DNA of 6,790 nt from Prevotellaceae bacterium (GCA_021204885.1 JAJPYP010000076.1:1-6790), one strand, 5' to 3'; shown: positions 1 through 5,075, counted from the first letter of the stretch. The notes: generated by a model not told the origin, from the letters alone. Program-made: numbers and translations.

Positions 1-9
1 TGAAATAAG

Positions 10-15
10 AGGAGG
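10..15 (+). promoter_or_regulatory. Shine-Dalgarno site of rplI
   Basis: A perfect AGGAGG lies 7 nt before the ATG at 23 and fixes that start. It is the strongest ribosome-binding site in the window, as expected for a ribosomal protein gene. The first bases of the window (a TGA and a TAA before it) could be the end of an upstream gene. In Bacteroidales rpsR usually precedes rplI, but too little sequence is present to show it. Confidence 0.85.
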
Positions 16-22
16 AACAAGT

Positions 23-472
23 ATGGAAATTATATTGAAAGAAGATGTCCAGAACTTGGGGTATAAGAACGACATCGTCACGGTGAAGTCAGGTTACGGT
101 CGCAACTACCTTATCCCTACCGGCAAAGCCATTGTAGCCACCCCTTCGGCAAAGAAGGTGCTGGCCGAGGAGATGAAACAGCGTGCCCACAAGTTAGAGA
201 AGATAAAGCAAGATGCCCAGGCGCAGGCCGCCCAATTGGAAGGCGTTACCTTGACCATCGCCACCAAGGTAAGCTCCACGGGTACTATCTTCGGTTCGGT
301 AAGCAACATCCAGATTGCCGACGAGTTGGCCAAGTTGGGTCATGACATCGACCGAAAGCTCATCATCCTGAAAGATACCGTCAAAGAGGTGGGCAACTAC
401 AAAGCCCTTATCAAGCTCCACAAGGAGGTCTCCGTAGAGATTCCCTTTGAAGTGGTGGCCGAACAGGCCTAA
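23..472 (+). CDS. rplI: 50S ribosomal protein bL9
   Basis: This is a structural protein of the large ribosomal subunit that binds 23S rRNA near the base of the L1 stalk. The 149-residue product has the usual bL9 length and architecture. The N-terminal RNA-binding domain (about residues 1-50) carries the family signature, with [21 protein letters not shown] clearly visible. A long, highly charged and alanine-rich connecting helix follows (about 44-75). The C-terminal domain includes the STGTIFGSV motif (about 85-93) and ends in a typical EIPFEVV segment. The start is set by a strong AGGAGG. It is the only plus-strand gene in the window and probably the last gene of an rpsF-rpsR-rplI operon, since a strong terminator begins 26 nt after its stop. 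The rest of that operon lies outside the window. Confidence 0.99.
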   Translation: MEIILKEDVQNLGYKNDIVTVKSGYGRNYLIPTGKAIVATPSAKKVLAEEMKQRAHKLEKIKQDAQAQAAQLEGVTLTIATKVSSTGTIFGSVSNIQIADELAKLGHDIDRKLIILKDTVKEVGNYKALIKLHKEVSVEIPFEVVAEQA

Positions 473-497
473 TAGTCCCTTTCGGAGGATATACAGG

Positions 498-536
498 CTG
501 GCCCGGCTTCCGTTACGGAAGCCGGGCCAGCTCGTT
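498..536 (+). terminator. Intrinsic terminator of rplI
   Basis: A perfect 15-bp GC-rich inverted repeat (498-512 paired with 516-530, loop TTA) is followed by CTCGTTTT. It starts 26 nt after the rplI stop codon. On the minus strand the bases after the stem are not T-rich, so it probably works in one direction only. It separates rplI from the converging AlkZ-related gene. Confidence 0.9.
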
Positions 537-590
537 TTCAGTTCAACCTCCTGTACCCTTACCTATCTCGTTTCAACCGGGGGCGGCCGT

Positions 591-1259
591 TCATTTCAGC
601 AGCCACTCATATAAATCATAGGATGCGTCGGGCAGTATCTCTATGAACCGTTCGAGAAGCCTTTCGTGCGATTCCTCGGGCGTGCGGTCAGGGTGGCAGG
701 CACGCTTGCCGAAGAGGGCTTCGGGAGTGGTGAGCAGCGACAAGCCCCAGCCATATTCACGGCCGTGGCGGTCGCGGGAGTAGACGAAGTCTTCGGTAAC
801 GATGCGGCATCCCATTTGCAGGCGGGCCACGTAGGTGTCGAACTTACTGCGCATCTTCGGCCCGGTGAAGCCGCATGCCGCACGCAGCTCGCGGGTGATG
901 AGGCTGCCTTCGGCTTTCAAGGTGTCGAGGATGGCCTCTTCCACGCTTCCCTCCTTGGGATAGGGATAGAGGCTGCGGCGGTAGTTGCAGAAGTCGGGCC
1001 ACCAGTCGCGGCTGATGAACGCGGCCTTGCGGTCGAAGAACTTGCCGTAGGCACAGCCGCTCTCTTGCAGGATGGCCCCCTTCCACTCCCAGAGCGGCCA
1101 TTTCCATCCGCCGTCGGGCAAACGGTTGTACCCGCAATCCTCGTCCACCACCTCTTCAGCCGACCAGCCATGGATGCCCATGTAGAGCAACGGCAGGAAC
1201 CCTATGCGGTTGATATACTCTATCAGCTCGGGGCAGGAATGTATCGATTTTCCACTCAT
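591..1259 (-). CDS. AlkZ-related winged-helix protein
   Basis: The 222-residue cytoplasmic protein resembles the family usually labelled AlkZ-related or winged-helix DNA-binding. These share motifs with the N-terminal part of such proteins: a GFLPLL segment (about 20-25), W-rich WKWPLWEWKGAI (about 52-63), AYGKFFDRKAAFIS (70-83) and WWPDFCNYRR (86-95). Residues about 105-160 look like a winged helix-turn-helix, with an EEAILDTL helix, a GSLITRELR segment and a basic KMRSKF recognition region. True AlkZ/YcaQ proteins are glycosylases that unhook DNA interstrand crosslinks. This protein is much shorter than AlkZ, and I cannot identify its catalytic QxQ-type motif, so enzymatic activity is not implied. 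There is no signal peptide or membrane segment. The ATG at 1259 has a GGGAG directly abutting it, which is too close for an ideal Shine-Dalgarno site, but the next ATG (residue 27) would remove conserved sequence. It appears to be transcribed alone, from a promoter near 1306, and ends convergent with rplI. Confidence 0.8.
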   Translation of the reverse strand: MSGKSIHSCPELIEYINRIGFLPLLYMGIHGWSAEEVVDEDCGYNRLPDGGWKWPLWEWKGAILQESGCAYGKFFDRKAAFISRDWWPDFCNYRRSLYPYPKEGSVEEAILDTLKAEGSLITRELRAACGFTGPKMRSKFDTYVARLQMGCRIVTEDFVYSRDRHGREYGWGLSLLTTPEALFGKRACHPDRTPEESHERLLERFIEILPDASYDLYEWLLK

Positions 1260-1305
1260 CTCCCTATCTATTATATACCTTATTATATTATCGTATAACG
1301 TTTCC

Positions 1306-1313
1306 CAAAGGTA
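1306..1313 (-). promoter_or_regulatory. Bacteroides-type -7 element for the AlkZ-related gene
   Basis: On the minus strand this reads TACCTTTG, a full match to the Bacteroides -7 consensus TAnnTTTG. It lies about 47 nt before the ATG at 1259, in AT-rich DNA and just downstream of the preceding operon's terminator. No TTTG is found at the expected -33 position, so the assignment rests on the -7 match and its position. Confidence 0.4.
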
Positions 1314-1361
1314 GGCTTTTAATTCCGTTTCGCGGCATGTTTTGCCTTAAAACTTGTCCTA

Positions 1362-1398
1362 TAAAAAAGGATGGCAAGTCCATGCGTCTTGCCATCCT
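1362..1398 (-). terminator. Intrinsic terminator of the vWA/WG-repeat unit
   Basis: A perfect 11-bp inverted repeat (1368-1378 with 1388-1398, 9-nt loop) is followed on the minus strand by a run of T residues (the A tract at 1363-1368 of the plus strand). It lies about 40 nt beyond the stop codon of the WG-repeat gene, so it marks the end of that transcription unit. Confidence 0.9.
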
Positions 1399-1438
1399 CC
1401 ATTTGAAGCGTTTTTCAATTACAAACAACCCGCTATGT

Positions 1439-2653
1439 TCATTCTACCCTTTCGCCTTTTCCGTTGAGTATCACACCCTCTTCATAATCTACCATGCACA
1501 GATAGGTGTCGTAACCTATCGCCGTAATCTCTGTATAGAGCGGAAGCGTGATGATCTTCCCCTCGGCCGTCAACAGCCCGTAGCATGCTTCGGCGCCTTG
1601 GTAACGCCTGCACTTGGCCACCGCTTCTACGGGTTCCTGTACATCGTATCTAGTCTCGCCCACGGGCACACCATCGGGGTTGTACACATTCCGGGTGGCG
1701 TATTGCAACTCATCCGTCACGTAGGTCAGGTTGCTCACTTCGCTTATGAAGCACGGCTCGGTCAACTCGCCTTGCAGGTCATAGCTTTGGATGGCGTGGC
1801 TGTCATAGAGCGTCACTTTGAATCTGTCGAACATCGCCACTATATCCCCTTTCAAAGGCGCGATGATGGTCTGCAAGTTCTCGTCCAAGGCGCTTTGCCT
1901 TTCACCGTCGTCTAAAATCCATGACGAGTATTGGTGGCTGATGCTTTCGTATTCGGGTTGCAGCACCCAGTTGCCCCGCTTGTCTATCATGCCCATCTTG
2001 TCCACGTGGTCTTTATCGTGCACTGCACAGTAGCCGTTGTGGAACACATAGCCCTCCACATCGGGCTGATAGGGCACTCCGAGGTCCAATGTCACCTTGC
2101 CCGTGGCGTCGATGAATTTGACGTGCCCGTTGTCGTCTACCGCCGCCAAGCCGTCCGAGAATATCCAAGCATGGTCGTACTGCGGCTTGATGACAGGCTC
2201 GCCGGTGAAGAGGTTGAAGTAGCCCCGCTTCTGGCCCTTGCTGTAGCACACCAACGAGTCCTCTCCTAATGGCATCTCCATCCAGTTGACGTTCTTTATG
2301 GTCTTCTTGCCGTCGACCCGCTTCACATAGCCATCCGCGTGGTAGGGACGTTTATAGTAAGCCACGTTTTGCGAAAGGTAATGGGCTTGGTAGTTCGATG
2401 TATTGTATTTCCAGTTCCAGCGGTAATGCAACTCCGACCCTATCGCCCAACAGATAAGCACGGTGAAAACCGCCACCACCAAGGCGAAGCAAGTGCCTAC
2501 GATGCGGCGCAAGTACATGCTGTACTTCGAGTCGTCGCGCATGCCCATCAGTTCCGTAATCCACCGGGCAATGCCTGTGACGATACCCTTCAATCCATGC
2601 CAGAAGAGGACAAACGCCCGCTTCATGGACAGCCCTTTTCCCTTGCCTTTCAT
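1439..2653 (-). CDS. Membrane-anchored WG-repeat protein
   Basis: The 404-residue protein has a basic, partly amphipathic N-terminus (1-50) and one clear transmembrane segment (about 51-72, IVGTCFALVV through CWAIGS). The remaining 330 residues contain WG-repeat (beta-rich, propeller-like) units. The best units are RGYFNLFTGEPVIKPQYD (143-160) with its following KFIDATGKVTLD, MGMIDKRGNWVLQPEY (220-235), and YGLLTAEGKIITLPLYTEI (358-376). Each shows the G-x-(hydrophobic)-(N/D)-x-x-G-x-x-(hydrophobic)-x-P-x-Y pattern. Other repeats are degenerate. WG repeats are thought to act as binding or scaffold modules. By the positive-inside rule the basic N-terminus should be cytoplasmic and the repeats periplasmic, which is an inference. 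The ATG follows the TGA of the vWA gene by one base, so translation is probably coupled. A second ATG at 2626 (residue 10) has its own AAAGGG site. Residues 1-9 (MKGKGKGLS) are low-complexity, so the true start could be 2626. Confidence 0.9.
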   Translation of the reverse strand: MKGKGKGLSMKRAFVLFWHGLKGIVTGIARWITELMGMRDDSKYSMYLRRIVGTCFALVVAVFTVLICWAIGSELHYRWNWKYNTSNYQAHYLSQNVAYYKRPYHADGYVKRVDGKKTIKNVNWMEMPLGEDSLVCYSKGQKRGYFNLFTGEPVIKPQYDHAWIFSDGLAAVDDNGHVKFIDATGKVTLDLGVPYQPDVEGYVFHNGYCAVHDKDHVDKMGMIDKRGNWVLQPEYESISHQYSSWILDDGERQSALDENLQTIIAPLKGDIVAMFDRFKVTLYDSHAIQSYDLQGELTEPCFISEVSNLTYVTDELQYATRNVYNPDGVPVGETRYDVQEPVEAVAKCRRYQGAEACYGLLTAEGKIITLPLYTEITAIGYDTYLCMVDYEEGVILNGKGERVE

Positions 2654-2654
2654 A

Positions 2655-3398
2655 TCACTTTCCCTTTCCGTCGTTATTGTCCTTGGTTTCCTCCTCGTCG
2701 TATGCCATGTCGGCCATGTCGGTGTACCGCTGGCGGCGTTCCTCCAAAGAGATGGGTGCGCCGTCGCTGCATGCCTCTTCCCGCTTCGCGTTGGAAAGAC
2801 GGGTGAAGAAGTTCATGCGCCAAGCAGCATCCTTCTTCATCGACTGGTACGTGCCCTCGTTGCTGTAGTCGAAGTTGCGCGAGTTGCGTATGGAGATGGT
2901 CATGGCTACCTCCACGGCATCTTGGTTGGCACCCATATAGGCGAAGCTCCACCCTTCGCCCCGCAGTTCGTCCACGAGCTTCTTGATGGCTTGGCCGTCG
3001 TACTCGCTCGAGGCGTTCTCCAAGCCGTCGGTAATGACGGTCACTACCACGGCGACGTCTTCCATGTCCTTCACGTAGGCGTGCATGCCCGTGAGCGTGA
3101 AGCCCATGGCGTCATACAAAGGCGTGCAGCAACATGGCTCGTAATCCTCCATCTTGAGCGGGGCGGCCTTTTCCACGGGCGTCTTGTCGTACACGAACTG
3201 CCTGCCGCAACTGCAAAACGTCACCAACGTGACGAAGTGGTCTTGCGTGTCGGCAAACTCCTTCTGTGCCTTCTTGATGCCCGCCAACGTCTCGTTGAAT
3301 CCCTCCACGGCGGCCCGCCTGATGCAGCGCATCGACCCGCTGCGGTCGAGGATAATCACATTGAATACCTGTGTCTTTTTCATTTCATTTCCTTTCAT
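2655..3398 (-). CDS. von Willebrand factor A domain protein
   Basis: The 247-residue protein is a single vWA domain with a complete MIDAS metal site: DRSGS at 18-22, the threonine of CTPLYDA at 92, and the aspartate of TDGLENAS at 124. These three elements bind a divalent cation that bridges to a partner's acidic residue, so this is probably a metal-dependent protein-binding module. A later GWSFAYMGANQDA segment matches a vWA subfamily common in bacteria and phages. No signal peptide or membrane segment is seen, so it should be cytoplasmic. The C-terminus (about 200-247) is charged and probably disordered. It is rich in cysteine for a cytosolic vWA protein (C25, C62, C64, a CCC run at 89-91 beside the MIDAS threonine, and one more near the C-terminus). 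The start at 3398 is chosen because AAAGGAG lies 7 nt upstream. A GTG at 3416 would overlap that site. An ATG at 3383 also has an AAAGGA and is a possible alternative. One base separates it from the WG-repeat gene, its probable partner. Confidence 0.92.
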   Translation of the reverse strand: MKGNEMKKTQVFNVIILDRSGSMRCIRRAAVEGFNETLAGIKKAQKEFADTQDHFVTLVTFCSCGRQFVYDKTPVEKAAPLKMEDYEPCCCTPLYDAMGFTLTGMHAYVKDMEDVAVVVTVITDGLENASSEYDGQAIKKLVDELRGEGWSFAYMGANQDAVEVAMTISIRNSRNFDYSNEGTYQSMKKDAAWRMNFFTRLSNAKREEACSDGAPISLEERRQRYTDMADMAYDEEETKDNNDGKGK

Positions 3399-3405
3399 GG
3401 TTTTT

Positions 3406-3412
3406 CTCCTTT
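3406..3412 (-). promoter_or_regulatory. Shine-Dalgarno site deciding the vWA start
   Basis: AAAGGAG on the minus strand sits 7 nt before the ATG at 3398. It rules out the in-frame GTG at 3416, whose coding sequence would run through it. Confidence 0.75.
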
Positions 3413-3540
3413 CCACTGTTCTTGTCGTTTGTCGTTATATATAGTCGTATTATTGACGCTCTCCGCTTATCGTTTCTATCAGCTATTGTCTCTTTTTCTT
3501 GTCACCTCCGTTTCTTTACCCGTTAATGCGGATGCACCCC

Positions 3541-3548
3541 CGAAAGTA
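3541..3548 (-). promoter_or_regulatory. Possible -7 element for the vWA/WG-repeat unit
   Basis: The minus strand reads TACTTTCG, one base from TAnnTTTG, in the context GGGTTACTTTCG. This resembles the GGTTACTTTTG found before the YbjN-like gene. It lies in the 197-bp gap (3399-3595) between the repeat-protein gene and the vWA gene, and would give a leader of about 135 nt. No -33 element is evident. I see nothing else definite in this gap, which is strikingly pyrimidine-rich on the plus strand. Confidence 0.25.
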
Positions 3549-3595
3549 ACCCCTCTCTTCCGATTATTTTTCTTAAAAACAATCCATGCCGTGTG

Positions 3596-3952
3596 CTATC
3601 CCGCCCTTTTCAGGGCATACTGGGCTTTCCGCATGTAGTCGGCGGCCCGTTCCCGTGCCGAGCGGGCCTTGCGTGCGTAGTCTTCCGCCTTGTCGGTGGC
3701 GTTTTTGGCACGCCGGCGGCAAGTGTCCGCCCGTTCGTAATCTTTCCGCTTCACGTAATACTCCGCGTCGCGCAAGTATCCTTGTGCCTGGCGGTTGTAA
3801 TAATCCGCCTCGCGGTCGTAACCGGCGGCTTGCCTCGTGTAATACTCCGCCTCGCGTTGGTACGATTGCGCCTGCTTCATGTAGTAATTGTCTTGTGCCC
3901 TTGTGCAGAGCACGCAAAGCAGCAGCATGGTCATTGTCATTGTCAGTTTCAT
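3596..3952 (-). CDS. Small exported heptad-repeat protein
   Basis: The product has 118 residues. The first 20 (MKLTMTMTMLLLCVLCTRAQ) form a short signal peptide with likely cleavage around TRA|Q. The cysteines lack a proper lipobox, so it is probably not a lipoprotein. The mature part is almost entirely a 14-residue repeat made of two heptads, with consensus YYxRQAxGYxREA(D/E). The clearest copies are at 23-36, 37-50 and 51-64, with degenerate copies at 65-78, 79-91, 92-105 and 106-118, where tyrosines give way to R/K and A. It has no proline and only one glycine late in the chain, and should form a long amphipathic helix or coiled coil with a Tyr-rich stripe and a strongly charged face. I do not recognise a named family. 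Its ATG overlaps the TGA of the upstream YbjN-like gene (ATGA), so the two are translationally coupled. The longer open frame reaching 4189 is only read-through within that upstream gene. It is probably periplasmic or cell-surface associated. Its function is unknown. Confidence 0.85.
   Translation of the reverse strand: MKLTMTMTMLLLCVLCTRAQDNYYMKQAQSYQREAEYYTRQAAGYDREADYYNRQAQGYLRDAEYYVKRKDYERADTCRRRAKNATDKAEDYARKARSARERAADYMRKAQYALKRAG
3761..3886 (-). repeat. Three 42-bp in-frame tandem repeats
   Basis: These encode residues 23-64 of the exported heptad-repeat protein. The period is 42 bp, with nearly constant YY, RQA and RE/DA codons and varied codons in between. The similarity at DNA level suggests fairly recent expansion by duplication. 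More diverged copies continue to the end of the gene. Confidence 0.75.
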
Positions 3953-4329
3953 GGTTCGTGCAGTTTTTGTAGTAAGTAAACCGATGCGTAATCCAGCGCG
4001 TTGATGATGTGCGGAACGATGCTTCCCGCCCTTTCGTGGGGCGCGGTCTTGTGGTCGTAATCTATCAGTACGCCCCCGCAGTCCATCTTCACCGCTTTGA
4101 TGAATTTCACCCGTTTGTTCGTCTCGTTGATGGCCTCGGCCAGCCGATGGCCGTCGCATCCGGCCGCCCCCACCACGTGTGGCACGCAAAAGCGCAGCAT
4201 GTCTTTATGCTTGCCCGTCAGGTACATGTAGTGCCGCTTGTGGTAGATGAAATGCCAGCCGATGGCCGGCAGCAAGTCCACCCTGCCGCACTTCTTGCGA
4301 ATTTCATTCACTATCTCCTCCTGTCCCAT
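3949..4329 (-). CDS. YbjN-like (type III chaperone-fold) protein
   Basis: The 126-residue protein has no signal peptide or membrane segment and is predicted to be cytoplasmic. The pattern fits the YbjN/T3S-chaperone-like fold. A short N-terminal helix is followed by a strand pair (WHFIYHKRHYMYLTG, 25-39), a segment ending in FCVPHVV (47-53), then a helix with the characteristic LAEAINETNKRVKFIKAV (63-80). A VLIDYDH strand (87-93) comes next, and the C-terminal helix is IVPHIINALDYASVYLLQKL (104-123). YbjN proteins are thought to be chaperone-like or sensory adaptor proteins and turn up in stress and conflict gene neighbourhoods. The family call is by pattern and not certain. The ATG at 4329 has only a weak ribosome-binding site, while an AGGAGG lies within codons 3-5 ahead of an in-frame GTG at codon 7, so translation may start there. 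A -7-like promoter element lies at 4372. The stop overlaps the start of the exported repeat protein, suggesting the two act together. Confidence 0.85.
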   Translation of the reverse strand: MGQEEIVNEIRKKCGRVDLLPAIGWHFIYHKRHYMYLTGKHKDMLRFCVPHVVGAAGCDGHRLAEAINETNKRVKFIKAVKMDCGGVLIDYDHKTAPHERAGSIVPHIINALDYASVYLLQKLHEP

Positions 4330-4371
4330 AATTTATCTTGTTGGCTTATACCCTTTATGTAAAAAACTTGT

Positions 4372-4379
4372 CAAAAGTA
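4372..4379 (-). promoter_or_regulatory. Bacteroides-type -7 element for the YbjN-like/repeat-protein pair
   Basis: The minus strand reads TACTTTTG, a full match to TAnnTTTG, and lies about 43 nt before the ATG at 4329. It implies a short leader of roughly 35 nt. A TTTG at -33 is not apparent. Confidence 0.45.
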
Positions 4380-4487
4380 ACCTACCCATCGTCTTCCCTA
4401 TCTCATTCTCGTGCCGTCTCCCATCGCGTATGTAAGGGCAAAAGAGGGTAAATATACTTCATTCCCCATCCTGTTCAGGGCAAGCCG

Positions 4488-4530
4488 GAACCCTTTCAAG
4501 CGGTTTTGCCGCTTGCTTTTTCAAGGGTTC
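4488..4530 (+). terminator. Compound hairpin, terminator-like on the plus strand
   Basis: An inner 7-bp stem (CAAGCGG 4497-4503 with CCGCTTG 4509-4515, loop TTTTG) is followed by C and five T residues. It sits inside an outer perfect 8-bp stem (4488-4495 with 4523-4530). The inner hairpin plus T run is a classic terminator shape for plus-strand transcription, yet no plus-strand gene lies upstream within 4 kb. It may be part of the repeat cluster next to it, or end an unannotated plus-strand RNA. Confidence 0.4.
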
Positions 4531-4573
4531 TACAGTCTCGAGTCCTTGCGTCTGAAGAATGTTATCCTTATGT

Positions 4574-4639
4574 CCTGTCGAAGCGCTTCGGCAGGTCTGT
4601 TCAAGCGCTTCGATAAGGTCTATGGAAGCGCTTCCATAG
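4574..4639. repeat. Cluster of three AAGCGCTT palindromes
   Basis: The 8-bp palindrome AAGCGCTT occurs at 4581-4588, 4603-4610 and 4626-4633, with centres 22 and 23 bp apart. The first is embedded in a 22-nt near-palindrome (4574-4595, flanks CCTG/CAGG, one T:G position). The third lies in a perfect 20-bp palindrome (4620-4639). The middle copy has poorly paired flanks. The first copy's flanks (CCTGTCGAAGC and GCTTCGGCAGG) resemble interspersed palindromic repeats I recall from Bacteroidetes genomes. The regular spacing of about two DNA turns could equally suit repeated binding of a dimeric protein. Confidence 0.7.
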
Positions 4640-4676
4640 GAGTTCATTGTAATATTCCGTTCTATCTATGTAAACA

Positions 4677-4710
4677 GAAGGCGGGCGCCTCGAGAGAGGA
4701 GCCCGCCTTC
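4677..4710 (-). terminator. Hairpin terminator downstream of the TIM-barrel remnant
   Basis: A perfect 10-bp stem (4677-4686 with 4701-4710) continues past one G/A mismatch into a 4-bp stem (CCTC/GAGG) closed by a GAGA loop. The T-rich stretch after it on the minus strand is short (TGTTTA). It lies about 48 nt past the stop codon of the remnant gene and was probably that gene's original terminator. Confidence 0.65.
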
Positions 4711-4758
4711 ATCTGTATGGTTAATGCCTGTCGGCAGGAGAGCCGACTGTCCGGCCGC

Positions 4759-4965
4759 TTAACGCGCCTCGCTTTCCGCTTGCCAAGCCTTTACGTTGGC
4801 AAGCAATTGGCGCAGCTTGTCGGGATTGATCTCCGTAAAGCTGTCGCTGATGCCGGTAGCCACGAGGTAGTAATCCACGTAGGGCAAGTAGTCGGTCACG
4901 TTCTGGGGCGTGATGCCGCTGGCAATGGCAAGGCTGGCCCCCACCTCTTTGGCCTTGATGCCCTT
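4759..4965 (-). pseudogene. 3' remnant of a TIM-barrel (BtpA/SgcQ-like) gene
   Basis: The minus strand has about 68 codons in frame, opening directly after an in-frame TAA (4966-4968) and ending at a TAA (4759-4761). The peptide begins KGIKAKEVGASLAIASGITPQNV and continues with DYLPYVDYYLVATGIS and a final helix. This is the C-terminal end of a (beta/alpha)8 barrel: the ASGIT and VATGIS loops match the paired phosphate-binding loops on the last two strands. It most resembles BtpA/SgcQ-type predicted TIM-barrel enzymes, but the exact family is uncertain. There is no ATG start, only a GTG at 4944 without a clear ribosome-binding site, and the first six strands are missing. Sequence just upstream is unrelated. 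It looks like a gene whose 5' portion was deleted while the 3' end and terminator survived. It is unlikely to make a functional enzyme. A different minus-strand frame across the same DNA has no such similarity. Confidence 0.6.
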
Positions 4966-5034
4966 TTAACCGCACAAGAAGGAGAGCCGTCGGGCAGAAC
5001 CTTCAGGCAATCCTTCTATGATTGTTTATACCCT

Positions 5035-5075
5035 CTTACGGGTTGTCAAAGCGTAACCGGTAAGGCAGCCTTACC
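5035..5075. other. Two mutually exclusive hairpins after the Cys-rich gene
   Basis: A perfect 7-bp stem (5059-5065 with 5069-5075, loop CAG) overlaps the stop codon of the Cys-rich gene. A competing 10-bp stem with one mismatch pairs 5035-5044 with 5055-5064. They share 5059-5064 and cannot form together. Neither has a long T run on the minus strand, so termination is possible but unproven. Confidence 0.35.

Larger units (their letters stand above)
4330..4676. other. Gene-free stretch with palindromes and hairpins
   Basis: I see no convincing gene in this stretch. It holds the probable promoter of the YbjN-like gene (4372-4379), a compound hairpin (4488-4530) and a cluster of three AAGCGCTT palindromes (4574-4639). 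A 62-codon minus-strand open frame (4459-4647) runs through the palindromes, and its peptide simply reflects them. It is best read as non-coding repeat DNA between a decayed gene on the right and the YbjN-like unit on the left. Confidence 0.6.

Noticed and set aside
666..1298. A 210-codon plus-strand frame opposite the AlkZ-related gene
   Set aside because: It is a GC-rich antisense shadow. The minus-strand frame carries the family motifs and a promoter-like site.
3399..3416. GTG at 3416 as the start of the vWA gene
   Set aside because: The coding sequence would pass through the AAAGGAG that serves the ATG at 3398.
3953..4189. An N-terminal extension of the exported repeat protein to a start at 4189
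   Set aside because: It would overlap most of the YbjN-like gene in another frame and bury the signal peptide. The ATG at 3952 with ATGA overlap fits better.
4574..4639. A CRISPR array
   Set aside because: The repeated unit is only 8 bp of shared palindrome with 14-15 bp between copies. There are no 25-37 bp repeats, no spacers of regular length and no cas genes.
4459..4647. A 62-codon minus-strand open frame
   Set aside because: Its peptide (SASIDLIEAL and similar) is simply a translation of the AAGCGCTT palindromes, and it has only a weak upstream signal. It is a repeat-derived frame.
4759..4944. A functional 61-residue protein starting at GTG 4944
   Set aside because: It contains only the last two strands of a TIM barrel, lacks a good ribosome-binding site, and the homology begins upstream of the GTG right after a stop codon, which points to a remnant.
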